Source: Sneathiella sedimenti
Lineage (GTDB): Bacteria > Pseudomonadota > Alphaproteobacteria > Sneathiellales > Sneathiellaceae
Length of the DNA stretch: 64,000 nucleotides
Assembly (NCBI RefSeq): GCF_017313765.1
Contig: NZ_JAFLNC010000002.1
Location: 434,001-498,000 of the forward strand
Direction of reading: 5' to 3'
Part shown: piece after piece, positions 7,801 to 16,538 of the stretch
Layout: every line of letters starts with the position of its first letter
How positions within the stretch are numbered: position 1 is the first letter of the stretch
Program-made: the position numbers and the translations under genes
Notes under the pieces: model-generated
Seen by the model: the letters and a program-made list of their open reading frames with translations, nothing else
Databases searched by the model: none
What the model was told of the DNA's origin: nothing

Positions 7801-9162
7801 CTAGCGTTCCGTCAGCTTGAGTTCGATCCGCCGGTTCCGAAGATAGCCGATCTCGTCATCGCGGGTATCGATTGGCTGGAACTCGCCAAAGCCGGTTGGG
7901 GCCAGCCGCTTTGGCGGGACACCCTGACTAATCAGGAATTTCGTTACGGAAAGGGCGCGGGCGACGGATAGTTCCCAGTTGGACGGGAAGCGCGCCGTGC
8001 TGATGGGCTGGCTGTCCGTATGGCCGTCAACCCGCAGGATCCAGTCAATTTCCTTCGGAATATCCTTGGCGATTTCCAGCAGCGTGGCCGCGAATTTCGC
8101 CATATCCTGTTTGCCTTCCGGTCCCAGTTCCGCCTGACCCGCATCAAAGAGGACTTCCGACTGGAAGACGAAGCGGTCGCCGACGATACTGATGCCCGGC
8201 CGGTTTTTCAGCACCTCCCGCAGTCTCCCGAAAAACTCGGACCGGTATTGCTGCAGTTCCTGCACCTTGGCCGCAAGCGCCTGATTAAGCCGTTTGCCGA
8301 GATCGGCGATTTGCGCGTTTTGCTCTACATCCTTCGCCTCACTTGCCTCAAGAGCCTGATTGAGCTTGGCGAGTTCATTTCGAAGGGTATTGATCTGGGC
8401 ATTGAGGGCCGCGACCTGCGATCGCGCGGCGGCGGAAAGGGCCTCTTCCTCGGTCAGCTTGTCCTGTGTCTGGAGATAGAGGGTCTGAAGCTCGGCAAGG
8501 CGGATTTCGCGTTCCTCGATATCCTTCTGGGCCAGAACAGTGCGTTCCTGTTCATCGGCGAGGTTGGTTTCCAGCTCCTTGCTGCGATCACGCAGATTAC
8601 CTATTACCGTATCTTTTTCCTCGATCGTGGCGGCGAGTTTGCCGACCTCCTCCTCAAGATTCTTGCGTGTTTCTTCCAGCGCGGCAATATCCCGCTTGAG
8701 GCTTTCAAGTTCGGCGAGATTGGCTTTCAGGCTTGCCTCGCTTACGTCCAGTTTTTCCTCCATCGCCGCGGTTTTGTCCTTTTCCTCGCGGAGCAGGACT
8801 GTCAGGCGATCCCGGTCTTCCTCGGCAGAAAGGGCGCGGCTGGTCAGGGTATCAAGCTGGATAATGACGTTGTCCCGTTCCTCCGCGAGTTTTGTCATAT
8901 CAATGTTGAGCTGGGTGATCTGGTTTTCAAGGTTTGCACTGGTTCGTCGCTCGATCGCCAGGAGGTCGGCCAGTTCATTGACCTGCTGGTTGAGCTTTTC
9001 AAGCGCCGCGTCGCGTCCCGACAGGGCCTGGGAGAGAAAAAATTGCGCCAGCACAAAGACCACCAGCAGGAAGATGATCACCAGCAGCAGGGTGGTCAAT
9101 GCATCAACAAAGCCTGGCCAAATCTCGTATGGGGCGCGTTGTCCGCGGCGTCTACGAGCCAT
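7801..9162 (-). CDS. MotB/OmpA-like motor stator protein with long coiled coil
   Basis: A 453-residue inner-membrane protein. Residues 1-13 are basic, followed by one transmembrane helix (about 17-45) starting PGFVDALTTLLLV, in which Asp20 sits where MotB and ZorB carry the ion-binding aspartate. Residues 50-305 are almost continuous heptad-rich coiled coil. The C-terminal ~130 residues are an OmpA-like peptidoglycan-binding domain with VDGHTDSQP and the NxxLSxxRAxxVxxxL signature at 395-410. It partners the MotA-like protein encoded 32 bp upstream. There are no flagellar genes nearby. It would anchor an ion-driven inner-membrane complex to peptidoglycan; its task is unknown. Confidence 0.85.
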   Translation of the reverse strand: MARRRRGQRAPYEIWPGFVDALTTLLLVIIFLLVVFVLAQFFLSQALSGRDAALEKLNQQVNELADLLAIERRTSANLENQITQLNIDMTKLAEERDNVIIQLDTLTSRALSAEEDRDRLTVLLREEKDKTAAMEEKLDVSEASLKANLAELESLKRDIAALEETRKNLEEEVGKLAATIEEKDTVIGNLRDRSKELETNLADEQERTVLAQKDIEEREIRLAELQTLYLQTQDKLTEEEALSAAARSQVAALNAQINTLRNELAKLNQALEASEAKDVEQNAQIADLGKRLNQALAAKVQELQQYRSEFFGRLREVLKNRPGISIVGDRFVFQSEVLFDAGQAELGPEGKQDMAKFAATLLEIAKDIPKEIDWILRVDGHTDSQPISTARFPSNWELSVARALSVTKFLISQGVPPKRLAPTGFGEFQPIDTRDDEIGYLRNRRIELKLTER

Positions 9163-9194
9163 AGCTCACTCCGTCTTTTACAGCGGGCATTGTC

Positions 9195-10394
9195 TCAACC
9201 ACGGCGGCTTTCTTCTGCGATAGCGGCGATTGTCCGGGTCAGCAGTTTGATGTCGCTGCGGATTTCCTGAACGACCTGTTCACGGCCATCCGCGCTTTCC
9301 TCCAACATTCTGACCATATGCACATCCAGATTGCGAAGATGATTGCGGCTTGACTGGTCAAGTCCGGCACTTTCTGCCGATTTGGCAAGCCGTTCAAAAA
9401 GGGGCTTCAGTTCCGTCTGCCCTTCGGCAAGCTTGACCAGCAGGTCCTGTTCCGTCCGCATCTGGTCGGTGAGCGCGGCCAGACGTTCGCTCAGGTTGAT
9501 GAGGGAGTTTTCCGCCGACCCGCGCTTGTCCTCATTGCGGGCGAGGGTGCGTTGAAGATTGTTCAGGCTTTCCGCCGTTTGTTCGAGAAGGGCCTGAACA
9601 TAAGCGGGAACACTCTGGTCGCTGTCGGCGATGACGGCAGAGCCGGAGCTGCTGAAACGGGTGATGGATGTCAGCCATTCCTCGAGGTCGCCGTAAAAAC
9701 GGTTCTGCGCCTGGCCGGCCTGCATATCGAGGAAACCCAGAACCAATGATCCTGACAGCCCGAAGAGGGAGGACGAAAAGGCAATCGACATGCCCGACAG
9801 TGGTTTTTCAAGTCCAAGCTTCAACTCATCGAAAATAGCGACGAAATCACCGCCGCCACCGACATTGAGCGTGGAAATGGCATCCCCCACAGACGCCACC
9901 GTCTCCAGCAACCCCCAGAAAGTGCCGAGCAGGCCCAAGAAAACCAGAACGTTGATCAGATAGCGTGAAATATCGCGCCCTTCATCAAGACGCGCGCTGA
10001 CACTGTCCAGCAACGTATTCATCGTCACGGCGCTTAACCGGATTGGCCCGTTGCTGTCACTGAAAATGGTATAGAGGGGTGCCAGCAGGCGCGGCGGCCG
10101 CACCGTGGGTTGCGACGATTCAAGACGGCGCAGACTGTGGGTCCAGTTAATCTCCCCGGTCAGCATCAAGACTTGGCGGAAAATGAACAGGATACCAAAC
10201 AGCAGGACCAGAATGATAAGGCCGTTCAGGAGAGGATTGGCGAAAAAAGCGGTCTGGAGTTGTGGATAGAGAAAGGCGGAGATCGCAACTGCAACGCCGA
10301 TAAAAATGGTCATTCGGATCAGATAGCGCCGGGGTTTCTTTATGTTCGGCGTACCAGCCAGGCTGTGGGTTTCGACATTGGAAATTGTTGACAT
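9195..10394 (-). CDS. MotA/TolQ/ExbB-family ion channel subunit
   Basis: A 399-residue membrane protein. Predicted helices lie at about 25-45, 54-78, 145-170 and 200-225; the last two, VFLGLLGTFWGLLETV and GMSIAFSSSLFGLSGSL, match the pore helices of MotA/TolQ/ExbB proteins. Residues 230-399 form a long cytoplasmic tail rich in charged heptads (LSERLAALTDQMRTEQ), unusual for MotA and reminiscent of ZorA. It would form the oligomeric ring around the MotB-like subunit and convert ion flow into rotation or force. The 2-bp gap to the upstream OmpA-like gene and 32-bp gap to the MotB-like gene indicate one operon. Confidence 0.85.
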   Translation of the reverse strand: MSTISNVETHSLAGTPNIKKPRRYLIRMTIFIGVAVAISAFLYPQLQTAFFANPLLNGLIILVLLFGILFIFRQVLMLTGEINWTHSLRRLESSQPTVRPPRLLAPLYTIFSDSNGPIRLSAVTMNTLLDSVSARLDEGRDISRYLINVLVFLGLLGTFWGLLETVASVGDAISTLNVGGGGDFVAIFDELKLGLEKPLSGMSIAFSSSLFGLSGSLVLGFLDMQAGQAQNRFYGDLEEWLTSITRFSSSGSAVIADSDQSVPAYVQALLEQTAESLNNLQRTLARNEDKRGSAENSLINLSERLAALTDQMRTEQDLLVKLAEGQTELKPLFERLAKSAESAGLDQSSRNHLRNLDVHMVRMLEESADGREQVVQEIRSDIKLLTRTIAAIAEESRRG

Positions 10395-10396
10395 GG

Positions 10397-11401
10397 TTAC
10401 CTTGTAATCATTAGGAGATCAACGCGGTCTGACGGTCCGTCGCCTTTCGGCTCACCAAGTGCCCGTACTTCAATCTGCCTGTTATTGACACCAAGTTCCA
10501 TCAGTTTGGAGCGAATTGCGAGCGCCCGGCCAAGCGAAAGACGGCGTGCGGCGCTGACGCTGTTTCCGCTACCATAGGCGAGGAGCTGGACATTGCGCCG
10601 GTCGCCATCCTTGAACTGGTCGGCGATGACCTGCAGGGTGGTTTGCGCCTCTGTCGGCAGGTCTGCAACGCCTTCGGCGAACAGGATTCGCGTGATATTG
10701 TCATTAACGCCTGATGATGTAGTTGACGCAGCTGTACCCGCGTCGGGCGCGATGGCAGCGAGCTTGACCTCCTCCTCCGCCAGTGTCTTGGTCTGCTTTT
10801 CCGCCGTGTCGGCCTGCGTTGCCGCCATAGTCTCCGTCGATGTCTGGGGAGCTTCTACTGGTTCCTCTTTTACTTGCACCGGCGCTGTATCGGCTGATTC
10901 TACAAGCTTATCCGTCGCTAATGTCGCGACATCGCTTTTTGTCTCTTCCGCAACGTCAGGGGTCGGGATCGGCGCTGTGTCCATCTTGACGACAGGGGTG
11001 GCGACATCCTCAAACTTCGCCTTTTCTGCCGGTTCTGGCAGCTTCGCGGGATTGAGCGGAGGGACAGGGACGGGAGGAGCGGCTGCGACAGTTGTTTCCG
11101 GAAGTGAAAGAGCCGGCTTTATGAGCGGTGTGACGATTTCTTGAGCCGGTGCAGAAGAGGTATTTTTCTTCATCGACGGCGGCGTCAGGATAATCACCGA
11201 CTCACCATCAATAATCCGGGTCGGGACATTCAGCAGCGGGTTTGAGTATTTTAGTGCTTGCAGGTTTACTTCTACCGCCGGCCGCGCAGAAGCGCCGGTA
11301 TCCGCATGCGCTGACACTGAAATGAAACCGGACAGGGGGATGGCAAGTGCCAGGGAAGAAAGCAGGGATATGGAGTATCTCGTCGCCGGCAATCTGGTCA
11401 T
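10397..11401 (-). CDS. Secreted OmpA-like domain protein with Ala/Thr/Pro-rich linker
   Basis: The frame is open back to 11473, but ATG 11401 is preferred: it follows GGGAG closely and gives a clean signal peptide (basic start, hydrophobic core, cleavage near SAHA/DTG). The 334-residue protein then has a low-complexity linker rich in Ala, Thr, Pro, Glu and Val (about residues 70-230). It ends with an OmpA-like domain containing ILFAEGVADLPTEAQ and the AARRLSLGRALAIRSKLMELGV helix. It lacks an obvious DGHTD motif, so peptidoglycan binding may be weaker or different. As the first gene of the motor-like set it is probably a periplasmic accessory to that complex. Confidence 0.7.
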   Translation of the reverse strand: MTRLPATRYSISLLSSLALAIPLSGFISVSAHADTGASARPAVEVNLQALKYSNPLLNVPTRIIDGESVIILTPPSMKKNTSSAPAQEIVTPLIKPALSLPETTVAAAPPVPVPPLNPAKLPEPAEKAKFEDVATPVVKMDTAPIPTPDVAEETKSDVATLATDKLVESADTAPVQVKEEPVEAPQTSTETMAATQADTAEKQTKTLAEEEVKLAAIAPDAGTAASTTSSGVNDNITRILFAEGVADLPTEAQTTLQVIADQFKDGDRRNVQLLAYGSGNSVSAARRLSLGRALAIRSKLMELGVNNRQIEVRALGEPKGDGPSDRVDLLMITR

Positions 11402-11697
11402 TGGCTCCCGTCCTTTCCCCTCAGAGGTCAACAAATACGCGCGAAATTCACTTTCAGCGTTCATATCTGCCAATTGAAAATGTCAACTTTGCGGCAGGTA
11501 GCTGAACCGTTTTTGCACCATAACTTAGGCGGCGCGTGCCCACAATCCCTTAGTTTACATCCAAAGCGGCCAGTCGACACTATTTGCGACGGTTTTTTGT
11601 CATTTAGTTTTGTGAAAGGATTTTATGCTATTCATGATTTACTCGGTGATCAATGTATACAATTTAACAGAGATTTTTGGATGAAGGGTCTGGTTTC

Positions 11698-11910
11698 ATG
11701 AAGCTTGATACGATAGCACTGATACTGGCTGTTTTTGGAGGTCTGGCGTACCTGTTGTTCTTAATATTTGCAGGTGCAACTTCCCCCTTTCCTATCGGGA
11801 CTGTCCTTTTTATCGTCCTGGCGATTTTCATATACCTGCTGGTTCGCGTGCTTTTACAGCGCTACGGTAACGCCGAAGACGATTTCTATGAGCAGAATAT
11901 CGACCAGTGA
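11698..11910 (+). CDS. Small two-helix membrane protein
   Basis: A 70-residue protein with two hydrophobic helices, about residues 5-26 and 32-55, and an acidic C-terminal tail (NAEDDFYEQN). ATG 11698 is chosen over the in-frame ATG 11677 because the helix begins immediately after it (MKLDTIALILAVFG) and GAAGGG lies upstream. The stop overlaps the start of the YbjQ gene (GTGA), so the two are translationally coupled. I do not recognise the family; the tight link suggests a membrane anchor or partner for YbjQ. A TATACAAT sequence near 11654-11661 may be part of its promoter. Confidence 0.6.
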   Translation: MKLDTIALILAVFGGLAYLLFLIFAGATSPFPIGTVLFIVLAIFIYLLVRVLLQRYGNAEDDFYEQNIDQ

Positions 11911-12263
11911 GAGTAAAAATGATTGTCACTACTACAGATGAGATCAGCGGCCAGGAAATTGCCGAAGTGATAGGGCTGGTGCGGGGCAACGTGATCCGTG
12001 CGAAACATATCGGGACGGACATCATCGCCGCGTTGCGTAATCTTGTCGGCGGCGAAGTTCGGGAATACACCAAGATGATGGCGGAAGCCCGTGAACAGGC
12101 AGCAGATCGGATGATTGCCGAAGCGAGGCTGAAAGGCGCGGATGCCATTGTCGGCATGCGCTTTACAACGTCCATGGTCCTGGCTGGGTCGGCGGAAATT
12201 CTCGCATATGGCACGGCGGTGCGGCTGATTCCGGGAAAACAACCTGCTACCGCCGTCGACTAA
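11907..12263 (+). CDS. YbjQ/UPF0145 (DUF74) family protein
   Basis: A 118-residue protein of the YbjQ family, a small pentameric fold of unknown function sometimes called a heavy-metal-binding domain. Signs are the N-terminal TTTDEISGQEI, the core LVRGNVIRAKHIGTDI, NLVGGEVREYTKMMAEARE and the C-terminal GADAIVGMRF. GTG 11907 overlaps the preceding stop; ATG 11919, four codons in, gives the more usual MIVTTTDE start and is an equally good candidate. The metal-binding claim for the family is weakly supported, so only the family is asserted. Confidence 0.85.
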   Translation: MRVKMIVTTTDEISGQEIAEVIGLVRGNVIRAKHIGTDIIAALRNLVGGEVREYTKMMAEAREQAADRMIAEARLKGADAIVGMRFTTSMVLAGSAEILAYGTAVRLIPGKQPATAVD

Positions 12264-12269
12264 AGCCGG

Positions 12270-13286
12270 TTAGTAGTCTTCTTCACTCATTTCGATGACG
12301 CATTTGCCGTCAACCTTCCGGTCGATCACGGCGTCCAGCGCGTCAACGAACTGCGAGAGCGGGAATCGGGCGCCGATCTCGGGGTTTATTTTCCCGTCCC
12401 TGTAGAGACCAAGCACGCCCGCAGCCATTTCGTCCAGCGCGTCGATATATTGCGCCCGGCTGCCGCCCGGTGACCAGCCGAAGAAATGCCCGAGGTTGAA
12501 ACCCAGCGCGGAGGCATTTTTTAAAAGCAGGGTATTGGCGGCAATCTTGGGGATCTCGCCGCAGGCATAACCAATTGTCAGCAGCCGCCCTTCCCACGCC
12601 AGCGAGCGGATAGACTGGATTGTCACGTCACCCCCGATGCTGTCATAGACAAGATCAACGCCGCGACCATTCGTGATATCCATGACGACATCGCGGAAAT
12701 TCGCCTGCCGATGGTCAATCACATGATCGGCCCCGTGACGGCGGGCCGTCTCGCAATGCTTTTCCCCGCCGGCGACAGCAATAACGGTCGCACCCAGGGC
12801 CTTGCCGATTTCGACAGCGGCCATTCCGACGGCGCCAGCCGCTCCGTGAACCAGCAGGGTCTCGCCGCTTTGCAGGTTGGCGCGGCGGGTCAGGGCGCCA
12901 TAGGAGGTGTTGTAGGAGGTGATCAAGGCGGATCCAACCGCGAAATCCATATCCTCAGGGATTTTATGGCAGGCAACATCCTCGATCTTGCAGAAACCGG
13001 CGGCGCCTCCATGATCGACGCTGCACATGACGTGGTCGCCCACGGCGACGCGGGTTACATTCTCGCCCACGGCATGAACGATGCCGGCTGATTCTGTTGC
13101 CGGAATATAGGGGAGGGGGGCCTTGCGCTGATATTTGCCGGCGATGTTGAGGGATGCGGCGAAGCTTACGCCCGCCGCTTTGTTGCGGACAACCACTTCC
13201 CCTGGTCCGGGTTCGGGTATGGGAAGGGTTTCGAGCTTGGCAACGTCTTGATAGTTACCGAATTTATGGACGACGATAGCACGCAT
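12270..13286 (-). CDS. Zinc-less NADPH:quinone oxidoreductase-like MDR enzyme
   Basis: A 338-residue medium-chain dehydrogenase/reductase. The N-terminal GroES-like domain contains PGPGEVVVRNKAAGVSF, and the Rossmann domain has the nucleotide-binding GAAGAVG motif (about residues 149-155) and DLVYDSIGG. The cysteine cluster of structural-zinc alcohol dehydrogenases is absent, which places it in the quinone oxidoreductase group (one-electron or two-electron quinone reduction with NADPH), though many members reduce enones. It is convergent with the YbjQ gene with only 6 bp between stops. Substrate unknown. Confidence 0.85.
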   Translation of the reverse strand: MRAIVVHKFGNYQDVAKLETLPIPEPGPGEVVVRNKAAGVSFAASLNIAGKYQRKAPLPYIPATESAGIVHAVGENVTRVAVGDHVMCSVDHGGAAGFCKIEDVACHKIPEDMDFAVGSALITSYNTSYGALTRRANLQSGETLLVHGAAGAVGMAAVEIGKALGATVIAVAGGEKHCETARRHGADHVIDHRQANFRDVVMDITNGRGVDLVYDSIGGDVTIQSIRSLAWEGRLLTIGYACGEIPKIAANTLLLKNASALGFNLGHFFGWSPGGSRAQYIDALDEMAAGVLGLYRDGKINPEIGARFPLSQFVDALDAVIDRKVDGKCVIEMSEEDY

Positions 13287-13376
13287 GTCACGTTGATCCT
13301 GACTTATTATTGGTTGAAAAACAGGGCTTTACTATAGCCGAGCCATTCGCGGGAACAAGCCGGGATCGTGTATTTT

Positions 13377-14180
13377 TTACTTTCCGAGACGGATTTTCCG
13401 AAACATTTCCAGCATGGAGCTGTTGATTCCGCTGTTGGTGGCGAGGATATCGCCTTTTTCCAGCATTTTCTCGCCGCCATCGAGCTGCGAGACGAGTGCT
13501 CCGGCTTCGCGGGCAATGATGATACCGGCGGCAATATCCCATTCAGCGAGATTTCGTTCCCAGTAACCGTCATATCGACCGGCGGCGACATAGGCTAGAT
13601 CAAGGGCCGCGGAGCCAAAACGGCGCACACCCGCGGAAATTGACATCACATGCTCAAGTTCCTTCAGGAACTTTCCGTGATCTGCCTTGCCTGTAAAGGG
13701 AATGCCGGTCGCCAGAATACAGTCGGTCATCTTGGTACGGCTGGACACCCGGAGGCGACGGTCATTCATATAGGCGCCGCCGCCTTTTTCCGCCCAGAAC
13801 AGCTCGTCCTTTACCGGATCGAGGATGATGCCGGCAATAATCTCCTTGCCCGCCTTGACGCCGATTGAAATGGCAAAATGCGGCAGGCCGTGAAGGAAAT
13901 TTGTTGTCCCGTCGAGGGGATCAACAACCCAGTTATGGATTCCGTCCTTCGACTCGATCACGCCGCCTTCTTCGAGAATAAAGCCGAATTCCGGACGCAG
14001 CCGGCCAAGTTCCTCCCGCAGGGTCGCCTCGCAGGTCAGGTCCGCCTGGGAGACAAAATCCGCCGGGCCCTTGCGCGATACCTGCAAATGCTCAACCTCG
14101 TTGAAGTCACGGAGGAGCTTGCGGGCAGCTTTTCGTGCAGAAAGCTCCATTGCGTTAATGATTGCGGATTTTCTCGCCAT
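13377..14180 (-). CDS. suhB: Inositol monophosphatase family protein
   Basis: A 267-residue Mg2+-dependent phosphatase. The metal-binding motifs are in place: EEGG (about 71-74), WVVDPLDGTTNFLHG (about 86-100) and EWDIAAGIIIAREAGA near the C-terminus. It hydrolyses inositol-1-phosphate or related sugar phosphates; the E. coli member also acts as a ribosomal RNA transcription factor, which cannot be inferred here. It is followed upstream by efp, thiE and fba in the same orientation, a conserved alphaproteobacterial grouping. Confidence 0.92.
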   Translation of the reverse strand: MARKSAIINAMELSARKAARKLLRDFNEVEHLQVSRKGPADFVSQADLTCEATLREELGRLRPEFGFILEEGGVIESKDGIHNWVVDPLDGTTNFLHGLPHFAISIGVKAGKEIIAGIILDPVKDELFWAEKGGGAYMNDRRLRVSSRTKMTDCILATGIPFTGKADHGKFLKELEHVMSISAGVRRFGSAALDLAYVAAGRYDGYWERNLAEWDIAAGIIIAREAGALVSQLDGGEKMLEKGDILATNSGINSSMLEMFRKIRLGK

Positions 14181-14227
14181 CGGCCTATGCCTTACTTTCA
14201 GTCAGGGTGCGGGGATTTATACGGCGC

Positions 14228-14791
14228 TTAGTCCGCCCGCTTGAGATACTCGGATGTTTCCGTGTTGACAACGATTTTCTCGCCCGTGCCGCAAAATGGG
14301 GGCACCATCACCCGCATCCCGTTCTCCAGGATTGCCGGTTTGTAGGAAGAGGCCGCTGTCTGTCCTTTCACGGTAGGCTCGGTTTCGGTGATCTCGAGGA
14401 TGACCTGCTCCGGCAGGATCACGGTGAGCGGGCTTTCCTCGTGAAACTCGATCTCGACATCCATGCCGTCCTGCAGGAAAGCGGCGCGCTCGCCGACCAT
14501 ATCCTTGGAAATCGACACCTGCTCATAGGTGCTTGTATCCATGAAGGTCAGCAACTCGCCATCCTCAAACAGGAACTGGTGCGGCTTTTGTTCCAGGCGA
14601 ACCCGTTCTACGGACTCGGAGGCGCGAAAGCGCTCGTTCAACTTGGTGCCATCGCGGAGGTTCTTGAGTTCCACCTGCAGATAGGCACCGCCTTTGCCGG
14701 GCTGAGTATGCTGAATTTTTACAGCGACCCACAGGCCCCCTTTATGCTCGATCACATTGCCCGGGCGGACAGCATTTCCGTTAATTTTCAT
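14228..14791 (-). CDS. efp: Translation elongation factor P
   Basis: A 187-residue, three-beta-barrel EF-P. The N-terminal KOW-like domain carries QPGKGGAY with the conserved lysine that receives beta-lysine in organisms with EpmA/EpmB, and the C-terminal OB domains end with the family motif around [17 protein letters not shown] enters stalled ribosomes and rescues synthesis at polyproline runs. That is relevant here because TolA in this window carries a very proline-rich linker. The ATG at 14791 lies 39 bp from the thiE stop. Confidence 0.95.
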   Translation of the reverse strand: MKINGNAVRPGNVIEHKGGLWVAVKIQHTQPGKGGAYLQVELKNLRDGTKLNERFRASESVERVRLEQKPHQFLFEDGELLTFMDTSTYEQVSISKDMVGERAAFLQDGMDVEIEFHEESPLTVILPEQVILEITETEPTVKGQTAASSYKPAILENGMRVMVPPFCGTGEKIVVNTETSEYLKRAD

Positions 14792-14830
14792 GATTTTTCT
14801 ATGCTCTTGTCAAATAATTCTGGGCGGAAC

Positions 14831-15493
14831 CTACCAGTTTGCCACAACCTTATCAATCATCCGATTGAATGCGGCGACAGCCTCTTTCGGTCCCTCCTTA
14901 TATTCCCAGACGCCGGCGGCAACCGCGAGGAAATCCGCGCCGTTTTGCAGCAGGACTTCAGCATTGTCGATCGTAATGCCGCCGATGGCGACAGCCGGGA
15001 TCAGGGTTGTCTCAGACCACCAGGTGAGAATGTCCGGTTCGGTTTTTACGGTATCGGACTTGGTGGAGGAGGGGAAGAAGGCCCCGAAAGCTACATAATC
15101 CGCACCGGCTTCGCCGGCCTCCATGGCCAGGTGCCGGGAATTCTTGCAGGTCACGCCGATAATGGCGTCTGGCCCCAGGATTCTCCGCGCCTCTTCATAA
15201 GGCATGTCATCCTGGCCGACATGGACGCCGTCAACATCAAGGTCCCTGGCAAGTTCCGCATCGTCATTGAGCAGAAATGCGACACCGGCGTCTTGAGCGA
15301 TCGGCAGAAGACATTTCGTCGCCGCGATAATTTCTTCGGCCGGACGGTCTTTCAGGCGAAGCTGGAAACAGGCAACGTCGCCACCGGCAAGAGCATTCCG
15401 AAAGGCCATTTCGAAAGTATCAAGATCAATGACCGGCGGTGAAATCAGGTAGAGACGGGGACGTTCCCGTCCTTCTTCAGGCGCTGTCCCCAT
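14831..15493 (-). CDS. thiE: Thiamine-phosphate synthase
   Basis: A 220-residue TIM-barrel enzyme that joins hydroxymethylpyrimidine diphosphate to thiazole phosphate to make thiamine phosphate. Recognisable motifs are FQLRLKDRPAEEI, DVDGVHVGQDDMP, IGVTCKNSRHL, GADYVAFGAFFPSSTK and VAIGGIT. It lies 6 bp downstream of the fba stop and so is probably in the glycolytic transcript. thiD is about 23 kb away at 38158. Confidence 0.92.
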   Translation of the reverse strand: MGTAPEEGRERPRLYLISPPVIDLDTFEMAFRNALAGGDVACFQLRLKDRPAEEIIAATKCLLPIAQDAGVAFLLNDDAELARDLDVDGVHVGQDDMPYEEARRILGPDAIIGVTCKNSRHLAMEAGEAGADYVAFGAFFPSSTKSDTVKTEPDILTWWSETTLIPAVAIGGITIDNAEVLLQNGADFLAVAAGVWEYKEGPKEAVAAFNRMIDKVVANW

Positions 15494-15499
15494 AAAGTG

Positions 15500-16510
15500 C
15501 TATTCCATATCCGGGCTGTATTCGCCATCGCGGGCGGCGCTGGTCAGTTTGGCGCGGTGCAGGAAGGCGGCCTGTGCGGCCTCCTCATTTTCCTTCTTGC
15601 CCTGCCAGGCGGCAAGGGCAGAGGCCTGGAGCGCCCGACCGAAGGAATAGCTGATTTCCCAAGGATAGGTTCCCATCTGGTTCATGGCGTTGAGATGTTC
15701 TGTCGCCTTTTGCTCGCTCTGGCCGCCGGAAAGGAAGACTATTCCCGGTACAGCGGCAGGTACGGTCTGCTCGAAGCAATAAAGGGTCTTCGTTGCAACT
15801 TCCTCGACACCGGCCTGTTCCGGGCAGGACATCCCGGAGACCACCATATTGGGTTTCAACAGCATCTGTTCGAGAACCACGCGCTGTTTATAGAGTTCGT
15901 CAAAGACGGTTTTCAATGTGGTTTCCGTGACCGCATAGCATTCGTCAATATTGTGATCGCCATCCATCAGCACTTCCGGCTCCACGATCGGGACAATGCC
16001 GGCCTCCTGACAAAGTGCCGCATAGCGGGCGAGAGCATGGGCGTTGGTATCGATGCAATACTGGCTGGGCGCACTTTCCCCAATGGAAATCACGGCGCGC
16101 CATTTGGCGAACCGTGCGCCGAGTTTGTGATATTCCGCCAGACGATCGCGGAGGCCGTCCAGCCCTTCAGTTACCAGTTCCCCTTCGGAAAAGGCGAGGG
16201 GCTTTGCGCCGGTGTCGACCTTGATGCCGGGAATGATACCCTGACCGTTGATAAGGTCCGTGAGCTGGCGGCCGTCTTTCGCCTTCTGGCGGATGGTTTC
16301 ATCATAGAGGATCACGCCGCTGATATAATCGCCTGCGCCCTTGGTGGAGAGCAACAGTTCGCGGTAATCGCGGCGGGTTTCTTCCGTGCTTGGTGTATTG
16401 ATGGTATCGAGGCGTTTCTTGATGGTCCCGGTGCTTTCATCGGCTGCCAGGATGCCCTTGCTGGGGGCGACAAGTGCTTTTGCGATATCTTCTAGTTCCA
16501 TGTCATCCAT
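15500..16510 (-). CDS. Fructose-bisphosphate aldolase, class I
   Basis: A 336-residue Schiff-base aldolase that cleaves fructose-1,6-bisphosphate to DHAP and glyceraldehyde-3-phosphate. Family marks are GILAADESTGTIKKR near the start, KVDTGAKPL, KWRAVISIGE, VEPEVLMDGDH and the catalytic lysine region LLKPNMV. The frame is open upstream to 16681, but ATG 16510 is preferred because GGGAGGTGAAGAA precedes it and the product then has normal class-I length. Its position downstream of pgk, gap and tkt indicates one carbon-metabolism operon. Confidence 0.92.
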   Translation of the reverse strand: MDDMELEDIAKALVAPSKGILAADESTGTIKKRLDTINTPSTEETRRDYRELLLSTKGAGDYISGVILYDETIRQKAKDGRQLTDLINGQGIIPGIKVDTGAKPLAFSEGELVTEGLDGLRDRLAEYHKLGARFAKWRAVISIGESAPSQYCIDTNAHALARYAALCQEAGIVPIVEPEVLMDGDHNIDECYAVTETTLKTVFDELYKQRVVLEQMLLKPNMVVSGMSCPEQAGVEEVATKTLYCFEQTVPAAVPGIVFLSGGQSEQKATEHLNAMNQMGTYPWEISYSFGRALQASALAAWQGKKENEEAAQAAFLHRAKLTSAARDGEYSPDME

Positions 16511-16538
16511 TTCTTCACCTCCCGTAAATTCTACCTGA

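Noticed and set aside
8020-9270. Plus-strand 416-residue open frame
   Set aside because: It is antisense to the MotB-like coiled-coil gene; heptad repeats of charged codons keep the opposite strand open.
7801-11401. Calling the motor-like set a Zorya anti-phage system
   Set aside because: No ZorC, ZorD or ZorE-type helicase or nuclease gene is adjacent; neighbours are glycosyltransferases and an ABC exporter. The third gene is a secreted OmpA-like protein.
14162-15442. Plus-strand 426-residue open frame
   Set aside because: It overlaps efp and thiE on the other strand, both recognised with catalytic motifs.
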